The notes below the pieces were generated by a model. It did no database searches, had not been told where the DNA came from, and worked only from the letters and a program-made list of their open reading frames with translations. From positions 310,001 through 374,000 of the forward strand of contig JAFEUB010001125.1 in NCBI GenBank assembly GCA_024529925.1: a stretch of 64,000 bases of DNA. The letters run 5' to 3'. This DNA comes from Ophthalmolycus amberensis (lineage: Eukaryota > Chordata > Actinopteri > Perciformes > Zoarcidae). Below are positions 26,501-39,464 of the stretch, one piece after another; the first letter of the stretch is position 1, and each line of letters opens with the position of its first letter. The translations under genes and the position numbers were made by a program.

Positions 26501-29500
26501 GAATTTTCTTCAATTAAACAAAGATAAAACAGAAGTAATTGTTTTTGGTACCAAGGACGAACAATTGAAAATCACCGCTCAGCTTCAATCACTGATGTTA
26601 AAACCCACAAACCAAGCCAGAAATCTAGGTGTAGTTATGGATTCAGACCTCAACCTGAACAGCCATATCAAGACAATTACAAAATCAGCCTACTATCACC
26701 TGAAGAATATATCAAGGATTAGAGGACTTATGTCTCAACAGGATTTGGAAAAACTTGTCCACGCATTTATCTTCAGCAGACTGGACTACTGTAACGGTGT
26801 GTTTCAGGTCTCTGTAAAAAGTCCGTCAGAAAGCTGCAGCTGATTCAGAACGCTGCAGCTCGAGTCCTCACTAAGACCAGGAGGGTGGATCACATCACCC
26901 CAGTTCTAATGTCTTTGCACTGGCTTCCTGTCCAACAAAGAATTTACTTTAAAATCCTGCTGTTGGTTTACAAAGCACTGAATGGTTTAAGGCCAAAATA
27001 CATCTCTGATCTGCTGCTACCTTATGAACCATCCCGACCCCTCAGGTCGTCTGGGACCGGTCTACTTTCTGTTCCCAGAGTCAGAACTAAACATGGAGAA
27101 GCAGCGTTCAGTTTTTCTGGTCCACATATCTGGAACAAAGTCCCAGAAAGCTGCAGGTCTGCTGAGACCCTCAGCTCATTTAAATCAAGATTGAAGACTT
27201 TTCTGTTTGCTGCTGCCTTTAATTGAACCACATTCAATTAATATATTAATCAATTTCCTGCATTTCTGCATTTTACTACTGGATTTTATTTCTTACACTG
27301 TTTTTTAATGTTTTAATGAATGTTCTTAATTGTTTTTAAATCTCCTTTTCTTTTGCCTTATGTTTTGATGCTTTTAATGGTTTTATGTGAAGCACTTTGA
27401 ATTACCTTGTTGTTGAAATGTGCTATACAAATAAACTTGCCTTGCCTTGCCTTGCCTTGCCTTCAAACATGTTGGTTAATATCAGTATCCAGATCTCCAA
27501 CATCCAAAGAGGAGTGAGCCTACCTGCAGGAATTCACGAACATTTGATCCCAACACTCGCAAGATGGTGTCATATCCCGACTCCTGGCAAAATTCAAAAA
27601 ACATCTTCCCAAACATCTGCAAGATGTCTCCTGCATCGATCTCTGAAATACAGACAGGATCTCATCAGTAATTTGATACAAATGATTGTTTATAATACAT
27701 CACATGTAGAGAAATCTTTCTCCCAACAACTGGAAAAAGCCTGCTGTCACTTACTGAGAACTTTACTTGCAGCAGCAACGAGGTCGTATGTTTTGCCATC
27801 TTCATATATGATTCGAACAAGGAACTGACCCTCGATATCAAGCTGAGCCTCCTTCCTGAAAACAAAGTGAAGCCACCAATTATGAGAAAATGTCACAGCA
27901 GGAATAAAAAGTAATCGTAGGCAACCAATGGCTTTGCCTGTTTTTAATTGGTTTTCTATTGATGTTTATATCACAGAAGGACGTCTATAAACAGGAATAA
28001 TAAAACGTTTTTGTCTTATTTGTCTTAATTTCTGATTAGAAAAGGTTTCCATATTGCTTTAAAGGGATTTTAAAACTGTTGAACAAGTACAAAAGAGGTT
28101 TTGATCTACTGTATGTAATTTGCAAAAAGCACAGCTCCGAGCTCTATTCATACATTTGACAACCTTTCTTTTTTCTTTTTAAATTGTCAGAAGACTTAAT
28201 GAGGTTCTGATTAGTCCTGTTTAGCTGAGAAAACAGTACAGATGTGCAGCCCCGAGCAGCAGCCGCCATTTTATCAGAATGTGTAACAGCTGAAAAAACA
28301 TACCAAGCCTTGAAAGCTTTTGTAAAGAAAATATGAATTCATTTGTAAATGATGCAGCTCACCAAATATCTGAAAACAGACCAAACATGATCAATTGAGC
28401 ATTAAATAACAATGTGTTACATTTGCAAAGATAACAAAAGACGCTGCAGAGAGCTTTAGTTATTTTTGTGGGGCTGAAGAATGACCACTCTGAAAACATT
28501 TACACAACGCAGCAGCTGCGTCTTTTTTTTCTTGTGTTTGGTTGTTTTTTCTACACTTTTTTTAGACAGGGTCATGTCCAGGGCAGTTTGAGCCAAACAT
28601 TGTAACATGCTGAAAAAATGATGTTAACATTATAGTGGAAGACATTGATCCTACGGATATGTGTTGGAATGGGGTGCACCACATTCTCCCAAAAGCTACA
28701 TTGGATGGCAGGGGCTTTACTTTATTTATATATTTACATGTATTCTCCCACCAGAGTTGTATTATTGGTAGTCTGCAGAGTCACTGTTATTTTCTTCAGA
28801 TTCATTTAAGGATTACCTTTTATGGGTTGAGGAAACTCTCCTACTTCTAATACCAATTTAAAAAAGAAAAACGTTTTTTTTCTGAGCGATTGATCATTTT
28901 GAATGTTTGATTTCATTTTAAGGTTCCTTGACTCATGACCTCAGTATTTATAAAACCCTGGCTTGTACTTGTACTATACTTGAGTGCTTCTATTTTGCTT
29001 TGTACTTTCTACTGCACATTTCAGAGGGAACAATTGTACTTTTTACCTGACTGCATTTAATTGACATCTAGAATTAGTTTGATTTTCAGATCAGTTTTTT
29101 GTGTGATACATTTGAAGCATATTGGCATTTATAGGATATGATACATTGTTTTCATTTAAACTACCCAAGATTATACAAAGCCATAGAGATTCCACCTCGG
29201 CCAGCTACAACAATACAATTGATACTCCACATTAATGCTTTAATAATAATAATCAAATAATATATCACTTACAGGCAGCATTTATGTCAATGAGGAAAAA
29301 AAACATTTGACTTTGGATACTTTTCAGTTTGTTGATCGTACTTGCATATTTTTACTTAGTAATATGTTGAATGTACATTGTTGTAATACTACTTTTCATC
29401 CAACAAATGTTTTCTGGCCTAAATTTCAGCCTGCAATAACTCAATTGTGTAAAAGTGAGGTTTCTGTTGGACACAATTTAAAATGTAATATTTACCAACA

Positions 29501-30029
29501 GAGTTTCAGTGTTAGGCTGCAGAGGATGAAGGTTAATCATTACAGGAAAGGCGAATGTCTATCCCCGCTGTCAGTGAGCTGACTGTACAATAGCCCTGTG
29601 TTGTATCCCTGTTGATGCCACAGTGTAACCTATGATACCACCAGGGCCGAATAAACACTAGATACACAAACTCACTTGATATCTTCCCACACTTCCGGAC
29701 CGTAATTCCTTAAAACGAGGAGCTCCAAGGCGTGATTCACAAAACCATACTGTCAATTTAGAATAAAAAAAACAAAACACGAGCAACGTCAATATTATGT
29801 CATGGGAACACAGTTTTCATGAAACATGCATATTTATGCATGTTTTTTAAACTATAGGCAACGCTTAAAATACATGTTAATATGCACAGTTCACTATAAT
29901 CAGGGAAATTATTAGCTGCATAGAGGTCTCCTTACAGGAAATGTCAAACGCAAGCGCACCCCCGTCGCGCGACAAAAAACTATTTTACCAGCAATAAAAC
30001 ATAATACAAAATACTAATACACATACCAT
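16501..30029 (-). CDS. gucy1b1: Soluble guanylate cyclase beta-1 subunit
   Basis: This is the heme-carrying subunit of the NO receptor, which converts GTP to cGMP as a heterodimer with alpha1. Thirteen coding exons join in phase to 617 aa (human 619): 30027-30029, 29676-29749, 27755-27855, 27524-27642, 24582-24779, 23322-23552, 22994-23110, 22427-22560, 21488-21685, 19334-19571, 18502-18642, 16947-17101, 16501-16645. Exon 1 contributes only the ATG. The H-NOX domain (about 1-185) has the heme ligand His105, the Y135-x-S137-x-R139 motif and Cys122. An H-NOXA/PAS region, a coiled coil (LEDEKKKTD) and the cyclase domain follow, with guanine-selective Glu473 and Cys541 and catalytic Asn548 and Arg552. 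The gene lies 1.9 kb downstream of gucy1a1 on the same strand. Intron 4 holds a decayed L2 element in antisense. The frame is fully intact. Confidence 0.98.
17545..17590. repeat. (TA)n run followed by a 16-bp perfect palindrome
   Basis: In gucy1b1 intron 11, a TA tract (17545-17573) is followed by AGGTTTTGCAAAACCT (17575-17590), which is its own reverse complement. A partial echo (TTTAGGTTGCAAAA) follows. No function is evident. Confidence 0.7.
25195..27465 (+). mobile_element. L2-clade non-LTR retrotransposon, defective
   Basis: It lies in gucy1b1 intron 4, antisense to the gene. The reverse transcriptase domain is clear: [13 protein letters not shown] (about 26130), [16 protein letters not shown] (about 26300) and YADDTQIY (about 26400), then the C-terminal HWLPVQQRI...YKALNG region typical of L2. 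The 3' end has a short UTR and repeated CCTTG units to about 27465. It is 5'-truncated: the endonuclease domain is mostly missing and the left edge is uncertain (25050-25200). One extra A near 26051 and a second frameshift near 26800-26815 break the frame, so it cannot encode a complete enzyme. The same family left the fragment at 9022-9379. Confidence 0.93.
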
Positions 30030-30172
30030 GATGACAGCCGCTGTTATTTTTCCTTATTGTTAAGCAAAATCCGTTGAATCTGACTCAACCTTCACAGCTT
30101 GGTACAGATGCTGAGTGTCTCTGCGTCCATTCCCCCTTCGTTCCCTCAGCCGGTAACTGACAGGGAGTCTGT

Positions 30173-30219
30173 CCAATAGCAGATCAGAAAGGGTCTTACG
30201 TAAGATGTCCTTGACCAAT
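30173..30219 (-). promoter_or_regulatory. gucy1b1 5' region: CCAAT boxes and TTACGTAA palindrome
   Basis: Upstream of the gucy1b1 start codon are CCAAT boxes in inverse orientation at 30173-30177 and 30215-30219. Between them is the palindrome TTACGTAA (30196-30203), a consensus for PAR-bZIP, NFIL3 or C/EBP-type factors. The spacing and short distance to the ATG suggest a core promoter or 5' UTR. Binding is inferred. Confidence 0.4.
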
Positions 30220-31953
30220 GGGAACACAGCTGCGTTGTACAACTGATGCTGTTGAACCTGGAATCTCCGCAAGCAGCAACATAGTGTCTAATATTTAACA
30301 TGTTTTACGCTATGAACTTTACAAGTAATGTTAACGGCGTACTGTAACACATACATGTATTTGATATTTTTCTAAAAAGTCGTTTGGCAAACATTCTTCA
30401 AAAATATCGTATTCTTTGGAAGCCTATTTCATAATTGCATTACTATTTTTGATGATTTAACATCTAAATAACAATGTGATGTTGTTGCAGGTCAAAGGGG
30501 AGCTAATTCAAACAACTTTATATGTTAAATCGCTAACAACAGTCTAATGAGCTGATCATGTTGTTATTTTATGTAAAAACTTAATCTCAAAATATACTGC
30601 TAACTACAGTATAGCCTACAGCAGTTTTGCATAGTGTAAAAGTGCTAAAGTAATGTGAAAATACCTGAAAATTGTAATTAACGATACAAGTACCTGACTT
30701 GAGTAAATGTACTATTTCCATCATTGCATATTGTGTCAGATGTTTTTTTGTCAATAACATAAATTAACATTGCAAATATTTAGTTACATATTACAGTATT
30801 TTAAACGCTGAAGAGACGCTTAAGTATGTTCATGTCAATATTTATTGCGCTTTGATTACATTACAATAATTAGTAAAGCACATCATTATGAGGGATAGTA
30901 GAACATTCATTGTATTCTTGTTATGTAGTGTTCTCGCTGGATAGGAAAGGAGTGCCATAAACCCAATGTATGAACATGTGTACAATGGGGAAAAAAGTAA
31001 AAAATACATGTATTTTACTTGTAGTAGGAAAACGCGATCTTTGAATAAATAGGTCTAATAAATGGAAGTCTCAGTTACATGTTATTACAAATATATATGG
31101 AGTTTGAGACCCGATCTTGTGGAATAAATTTAGCAAAGAAAACAAAGCAAGTAGAACTAACATGAAATATATGTGATCCCGCCTGTATACTTCCCATAAG
31201 GCACCTAAATCTGTTCTGCATCACATCATTTGATTAGAGGAATGCATCTCAGTTTAAGACGACTGGACGTCTCCTTAATCTTTGATTAACTTTATCATTT
31301 GCTTCAGCTTTTCCAAATAATTTGTCATGAAGTGTTCCACTGAAACACAAAGCCATCTGAGTTTCAATCTTGATTTCTTCTGCCGTACAAACAGTCCAAG
31401 GGGCTTTCAGCAGGTCTGGACAGGTGTGAATGGACCAGTAAGATATTTACAGAAAACAATCTTGATAAAATAAACCAGTTTGTTTAGCAACATCACTTTG
31501 AGGATCAACATACAAAATGTATTTCTATATCATAATAAACAAGACAACATATTTAATTCTTTACAGCAAACCAGAAGCATCTATTGACATTTCATGAAAA
31601 ATGGTATGCCCTTTTTTGGCCACATTTTGCACATGTTTTATGTATGTTGTACTTCTTAAATGTTAAAATTGACAAAACAGTCGAAGAAAGCCACTTTTTT
31701 ACATCATATCTACTTGATGACTCATTCTGGAAGAAAAATTAAGGAACTGAGTATTTTTCTGCGCTACAACTGTACAAATGGATAATTGTACAGAGACGAG
31801 ACTCATGTTTGACAGCAAACTGACATGTCTGTAACTAAGCAGCTGCAAGAGTTTGACTTATAGGCTTGAAAATATCAATATCTCAACAACCTCAACCAAA
31901 ATATACAAGGTGTTCGCACTGTGTTCACTGGATACATTTACATTTTGTCATAT
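30220..31953. other. Spacer between gucy1a1 and gucy1b1
   Basis: About 1.7 kb of AT-rich DNA separates the alpha1 stop codon from the beta1 promoter. It should contain the gucy1a1 3' UTR and the upstream promoter of gucy1b1. A minus-strand AATAAA near 30838 is a distant candidate poly(A) signal. No exon or RNA gene was recognised. Confidence 0.5.
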
Positions 31954-34900
31954 CTAAGGTTTGTGGGCTGCGCAGCAGCTTGACTTCCTTTCAGAGTCAG
32001 TTTTGAAGGTGGCCTCCAAAAAGTAACAAACACCAGGGATGTCTTCTGGGAAGTTGGCCGGAAGCTCTTGTCTGCTCCTGGGGACAAAGACAAACTCTGG
32101 CCGATCCTTTAGCAATCTGGGACAAAGAGCACACAAATAAAACACGACTCTAAAAACAATGTGGCAAGTTATTTGACACAAGAAGAAACACAGTACTCTT
32201 CTAAAAGTTCAAATTCCTGTCTAAAGCATTTTTTATTTTTGCATCGCTGCAACAACCACTTCTGGAAGCATACGCTATCAGACAGTATTGGTTCTAATCT
32301 GACATTTACTTGATTTTTTGCGTCTTTCAGTCAAATAAAATATTTTAGAGGAGAGTTTTGCAGGAATTATTTGTAACCTGGATTGGCTGTGTTACTTCAC
32401 CTGTGGGTTGAAGGGCTGATGTTGATTTTACTTGGCAGGCTGCAGGATTCAAAGTTGTTGGCCAGTGAGACATTGTTCCCGAAAAGGCAATAGCGAGGCA
32501 TCCTCACCCCAACTACACCAGCCAGTACAGAACCAGTGTGGAGGCCAATACGTATCTGAGGGAAAATGCATCATTCAACATAATTCAGGCTCCTAAAAAT
32601 CACCGCCCTGCTGCTGTAAATACTCACTAGAGCACAAATTCTGACAGAAAAAATATTCCCCAGCAAATGTACTCCTTTTTAAAAGGTACCCTGCAGAGTT
32701 TTTGACCACCAGTAGAGCTACGGAGTTATGCTTTTTATGAGTGGGTCCCAGTTTTGTTTAGATCATGCATGGATATGACGCACATCCTGCCTTCACTTTC
32801 ACGCTATTATGCTCATCAACAGTTGGTGGGAGAAATGGGCAAACAAATGTAGCAAAGCACCAACAAAGGCAGTGAAGTTAACAACCAGAAGGTAAACATG
32901 GATGGACTGTAAGCATGATGTAAAATACTTTTAATAAACAGCATTGTAAATGTTTTATGAGGAAGGAAATGCACTCGAAACATTTGTTAGGATACAGAAA
33001 ATATTCTTCGTGTAAACAACTTTCTGAATCCATCAGGTACTGCAGATGCATGTTTTTGAAAATCAACTGTTTTGATATTATGTTAATTGTTTCCAGTGGT
33101 GTAAGCGGTTACAGTTACCACAGAATAATCATTAATTAAAAGGGCAATTTTGGTGCCAAGTACCATCGAGGTTTCATGACATAAAGATGAGTTGACAAAA
33201 GTTGTTTATTTAGCACTGATTGATATTTTTAGAAAAACAAACATTTTAAAATGTAACAGGCGAACAAAATAAAATGCTACAAACATATCATCTACCATAC
33301 ATTTTTTAGAACAAAACATCTAAACTCAAGACACCTATACTTATTGATGGCTGCACTTGCATCGAATGGGAAACTGATTTCCAACTGTAATGATGTTTTT
33401 GGCATCTTTTTTAAAAACAATTTCATGTAATTTGTCATTTATTTGTTTGTTTACCTCGATTGATTTAGTCAACAGATCTTTTTAGTTTACATTTGTTACT
33501 TTTAGTAGTAGCTTTACATAAATAATTTGTAATGGTACAGTAACATACTGAAGCATCATTTTTGATTTTGATTTTGAGAGTTGATGTCCTGATTTACTTC
33601 ATGGTTAATGTTGTGTTAAATTCTCTACAGATGATAATTCCAAGACATGAAAACATGTTCACTGACAGCAACTACTCTGCTGAGAAGGGTTAATTACTTT
33701 TAAAATGGAAGGCTTTTTTTTTTTTTAGACTTCGACTATATGAAAACTCTGGCGTTGTTGAAGTTACATAAAATGGATAAATGAGTATTATGCTAACCAA
33801 TTCTTGACCCATACCTGTATTGGTTCTCCATTTGGTGTCATAACTTCGTCTGAAAGCTCCATCATCTTTAAGGCCATGAGTGCAATTTGGACAGCGTGAG
33901 TCTCGCTCTCCTTGTGTAGGCCACCAGCTACACAGTATGCATCACCAATAGTCTCCACCTGAATACAGAAGATGATCATTAAACATGATTTCTAACATAG
34001 CAACTGAGGACAGAAGATTTCAGACGCTGTGTGTGCCCCCCTCCTTATCAGTGAATCTACACAATGCTCTCGTCCTGAAAGTATAAACTTGATCAAAAAT
34101 CTACTTTTCCATGAACACAATAAACCTGTGAAAAACAATCACAAATGTGAAGAAGACATTCATCAAAATCTCTTCACAATCTGACTCGCTCTACATCGTG
34201 CAGCAGAAGACAAAGGGCTAAAAACTGAGGGGGAATAAAACTTAAATTCTAATAGTACTTGATCCCTGGTCATATTAAAAAGTCCAAAAGGGTTTTCGTC
34301 TTCTTCTTCCTTTACTTTGTACCTCTAAATCTGGACCGGAGAGCACTCAACAGCTATGTGACAGATACAAAGTGAGACTATTTTTAGGCTAATACATGTG
34401 GAGTGGAAACAGGGTCCTGAAGGAACCTCTGACTTCCTAGCGTTTTACGAGATATTTGTCAAACATGCTGCTCTCTCTGTTATGCTTCCGTGACACCTTG
34501 ATTACATTATCCAACCTCCCTGTAGATTAGCAGCCTTTGGCAGACACCAGAGGAGTTGTTTGAGCTTTAGTCTCTGTTTTTTTCAAGCTGTTGTGGAACA
34601 GTGTATTATTTTGTTTAAAAACAAATTGTGAAGGCAAATTATTTAACTTCATACACCCTATAATAGTACCTGATGTAGTAAATTATTTGATTGTCAAAAG
34701 ACAGAAACGTTAATCTGTTTTTTTAATCTGTGAGCTACTGTAGTTTTTTAATTCTTAATGTTTTGATATAGGATTTTGTCACAGCTACAGTTACCTTAGA
34801 AAAATGAGCATTAAAAGACAGTTTATGTGTTTTTAGCGAGCTATAGTCAGGGCCATACTGTACCATTATGGACACTGAGGTTGTGTCCTTTATAATGCGT

Positions 34901-37900
34901 CTGGGAATTTAAGGTTTGAAGCTGATTATATTCTGATCATTTTTAGGCCAAATATCAAAATCTATGAGAACAGAAATATCACAATATCAGAAGTTATTAT
35001 ATTTGTATCCTTCACCACAATTACATACTGTACCTGGCAGTGCAGGGACGTCATTAGAAAAACATTTAGGGAGGTTACATTTACAAAGAATATAATTGAC
35101 CGTCAACTGTTAATTAATGAGTAAAATCTGAAATGTGATTTATTTAAATACACTGGCTACAGGGTACCTACAGAGATAAAAACTGTTATTTGGTAAAACA
35201 TTTAGCAGAAAATAATATTTGTAAGGGTGTATGTTCAAATTCAATGTGGTAAATTGCCTATAAGTATTGTATTTAGATTGTATTAAACAAATATACTTGG
35301 ATGTTAAATGTGACTTAGTATTGTACCATGTCATTCACACTTTGCCAAAAGAAGCATAATAGTTTGACATACAGCCAAGAATGTTCACTGGCTGATGGTG
35401 CTTGTTTCTTGAACCTTTTGATACTAAAACCTCAATTACATTTTAACATTTTGTATGTATCTGTCTAATGTCAGCTACTTCTGAAATGTCTCATATATTC
35501 TCAACACAGCAGTTGCAATAGATAAAAAAAAGCATAGGTAAGGGTTAACATTGTCATCAGCTCTTACAAATCAAAATAATGCTCAGCAGTATACTCCTTT
35601 ATTCCATTAACCTACCTTATAAATATCAAGCTCCCCACACTCGTGATCAAACCTGGTGTACAACTCACTGAGCATGGTTATCACTTGCATCGGGGTACAG
35701 CTTGAGCAAACAGCAGTGAAGCCTACTATGTCAGAGAAGAGCATTGTGACTCGGTCAAACTTCTTGGCCTGCACTGTTTGGCCCTGCCACAGCTGCTGCG
35801 CCACAGTGCCGGGGAAGATGGAGAAGAGGAGGTCAACTGTCTTCTTCTTCTCCTCCTCCAGTGCCTGGTGAGCGTGCTCCAAGGCTGCCTTGGCCTTCCC
35901 CAGACGCTTCTTCAGACCGTCCTGGGCTTTGGCCTGTTCACCCACCAGCACCACGTCACGCAGTGCGTTATGAATAGGGATGTCTGACAGGTAGAGGCCG
36001 CGGCCTGTTAGCTCCTCCAGCTTGTCCACACACGGTGAGCCCAAGAACAAGATGGCGTTGGACTCTGAAGCATAGATCATCTGACCTTTGAGGTCCATGA
36101 GCTGAAACGAAAGATCAGATGATGAGTAATGTTCATTTTTCCACCAGCTGTCAGCCACAACAATAAACAATGTCAAAAGGTTTATTTATGTTCCAGTGGA
36201 TCAAAATAAATCCCATCTAACCCAAGTAAATCTTTTACTAGCCATTCAATTTTGTACAGGCATTCATGATTCCCAGAGAATGAAACCTACCGACTTAGGG
36301 GATCCTCTAACTTTTCCTTTAGGGCCACCATTAGGTGACATTTGTGGTTCAAAGGGAAATGTCTTGACAGATTTTTGGGAATTTGGTGCAGACATTTCTT
36401 TGTGAACCTTGGAGATCTCCTGACCTTTCATCTAGCGCCATCATGAGGTCAAAGTTTAATTTCTGCAGTACTTTGGCTCGAAATGAATTACATTCCCATC
36501 AACATCAACTGTCTACAGCTCATTTTAACATTGGCATGCCAATAACTTAAACTAAGAAGGTTAACATGGCAAACATCATCATCAGTGTTTACTGACTTTA
36601 ATGATAAACAATACATGAGCAATTACAAACCTAATAATTCCTCATGTAGTAACTGGAAGTATTTAAGGATTCAGCAATGAAACCAAAGACTTTATTTTGA
36701 AGCAAATACTTCCTACCTTTCATCTTTTTATTATTATTATTCTGACACCACCCTTGTGCCAGTTATTACATTAACTTTAGCACGACTGCAAAAGTTCAGC
36801 GATATTTTTGGACCTTAACTTTTATCACGTTTTCTTATTACAGCCTCACAGAGCCACATTCATGCCGGAGTATTTTGAAATATGTCACATAATTAATGTT
36901 GAACATTATGTTTGTGAGTGCTGAACGTGTCAGCTGAGTAATGCATCACGAACCCTTACTGATATATACCTGTTTTAATTGCACTCTGTATAGTAAAACT
37001 ACCGCTGGAAGACTAGTATTATAGTAAGTGGAAGCATCACTGGCTGAATATTATTCTACCACTGCCATGTTTACTCACTGATGTATAATTTATCTCATTA
37101 TGACGACCAATTGCTGTGCAACTTCACATAAATAGCAGGAGCATGGCTGTGCCTTTGATGGATGAAATGGTTTGACATTTGCTTCTGATCTCCGTTGGGG
37201 GTATAATGTTTATCTCTACCTCAGGCCAAGTACAACACTAATAAGCTCTGCTGCTTATAAATAGCATCATTTTTTCTCTCTATTTTACTATCAATACAAT
37301 GACCGCAGGACATTTTCCGCCTCATTAGTCAGTGACATCACTTTTCAAGTTATATCATGTTAACATACCTTCCCTGTGTTATCTGCGATGGAGACTCCAT
37401 GCTTGATCCGAATGATAAACTGTGTGTTTAGCATGGTCAGAATACCTTGAAAGGTACATTTGATCTGGGGAGAGACAATAGAGAATTGTTCTTGGAAGGT
37501 AGAGGACCTCCTCAGTCCATCCTTCCTGAGCAGTCTCTTCCTGAGCCCGTGTCCTATTTGTAACAGAACCAAGTCCTGGTCCAGGATCAGATGGAAAGGG
37601 AAGATGGTGGAGAACAGAGAGGTAGGAAGGGTTCCAGCTGAGGTAGCCCGCAGCGGACTGGGGCTCAGATTTTTAGCATCCTTAACTACAACTGTGTACA
37701 GAAGACTGGGCTGCGAGCTGGACTGCAAGATGCTGTCTTTAACACCGGCACGGTCCATCAGCACATCCACAGTGGTGTGATACAGCAGGCGGGCAGCAGC
37801 TTTGATGACTCCAGGGAAGAAGAGCTCAGTGGTCGGGCTGGGGTTGAAGAAATAGACAGTAAGCAGACCTGCATCCTTGTCTAAGCACAGCACCGAAGGT

Positions 37901-39464
37901 TGGTTTACACAATCCTCTCTGTCCGGGTTGGGCGGCGTGCTGCTCTGTTTCAACAAGACATTGAAGCTGTTGAGGAAGTCGTGGAGAGCTCCCCCCACCA
38001 CCCTCAAAATGTGTCCGTCCTCCTCATAACAAATGTTGAAGAGCTCCTCGCCAAGAGCAACTTTCAAAGCTTCCATATGAATCGCTGTCGGACAAATGAA
38101 AGGAAACGGGTAAAGATGCGAGGCCCACAAAACTGAATTTTATATTCAGAATTTTGAAATAAAAAATAACATTTTATTATTTTGCACGATTTGACAGATT
38201 TGGCATTACCTGTTTTGGTTGAGTAAATGTTCATCATTTCCACTAAATGTTCCGGCTCATCAGTGCAACTGTGATAGTCTTTACAACAAATGATTGGACT
38301 GCGAGACACAAATATCAAAGTCAGACACATATCACTCAGTGGACAATATTTATTTTCAAAATATCTGACTAAAGTCCCATCTACCTATAATTTGCATTAT
38401 CAGATAATCCGTCAAACACTTTCTCAATTAATTGACGCTTTGTTTTGCCCTGAAAAAAGTTTTTAAAAATGCTGTTATAATTTCCAAATCTTAAGACTTT
38501 CAATGTTTTATTTGTCTGACCAACAGCACAAAACACAAAGATATTATGTTTACTATGAACAAAGAGCTGCAATTTCTCTCATTTGAGAATCTGCAATCAG
38601 CTTGATGTTTGACATTTTTGGATAATTTAATTATCTTCTTGGCATTTTTGATAATACTGTGTTTTTCAGCAGATTTGTAAGGGACTCTCTACCCCCGGGT
38701 ATCCATAGCAGCATGCATTGCACATTATTGTCAGTCAAAATAAATTTGTAAGGGATATTTGATGTAACATATTTTGTCTCAATAATGCAGTCTCATCTTT
38801 TTTGTTATTATGGATGCAAAATATCCGCAGCAGCAGTAGTAATGAAAGCAGTCTAAGAGGAGTAGCGTAGTTATTAGGGTGGCAGCTGTATTTAAAATAG
38901 AGGTGTTACCTTTCCGAGTCCCTGGTTTGATCTGAGAGTGTCATCATTCGTTGGAGGGCAGCGTGCAGCCTTTGAAACTGTATGACAAAGTGTTCAGCGA
39001 GTTAAAGGTCATCGTTTGGCAAAGACTGAACAGCAGCTTGAAATGCAAAAAACGCCCACAAATAATATTGTTTTTAAAAGCAGGACTATCTTTATATCAG
39101 TAATGATGTCTGTGCGTTGAGGCAGACATGCGACAAACACACAACAGTCGAGCTGGGTTTTTTCATCATAAATAAATCATACTGTAGTTGTCGCATGGTT
39201 TGAATATCACTAAATCAAACTCACCTCGGGACATGCCAATTTTCGGATGCTCTCCCCAAGTGTATGCAGGTTAACTTTGGCTCTGCTTGTCTTCTGTTGA
39301 GGTAGATCCTCGCCTATTTTTCCGTGCACGTCCTTAGAAATAGGCAATAAATCCGCGGCGTCAGTTGAGCGCTCCTGAAAGTCTCCGAGCTCATTATTTT
39401 TGGTGCTGCTGGAGAATGGACAGTCTCCAGATATCTTCAGCTCTTTCAGCTTCGCGCAGAACAT
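31954..39464 (-). CDS. gucy1a1: Soluble guanylate cyclase alpha-1 subunit
   Basis: This is the partner of beta1 in the NO-activated cyclase; it supplies the metal-binding half of the active site. Eight coding exons join in phase to 686 aa (human 690): 39225-39464, 38910-38977, 38210-38298, 37369-38084, 35616-36101, 33815-33958, 32401-32555, 31954-32116. It begins [18 protein letters not shown], closely matching vertebrate alpha1. An H-NOX-like domain without heme ligand is followed by the PAS-like region, the coiled coil ([12 protein letters not shown]) and the cyclase domain, with metal-binding Asp495 (LFSDIVGFT) and Asp539 (ETIGDAYC). The last exons split at the same places as in gucy1b1, reflecting common ancestry. 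Residues 20-80 and the C-terminal tail are the least conserved, as usual. No lesion is seen. It is the upstream member of the tandem sGC pair. Confidence 0.98.
38400..38625 (+). repeat. Degenerate copy of a dispersed teleost repeat
   Basis: It contains the succession CAATTAATTGAC, then TTTATTTGTCTGACCAACAG, AAAGATATT and TCATTTGAGAATCTGCAA. The same string, differently decayed, occurs at 40150-40305, 46190-46360 and 46735-46925. I recognise the pattern as a MITE-like repeat frequent in perciform fish, but do not assign a superfamily. It is inside gucy1a1 intron 2. Confidence 0.5.
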
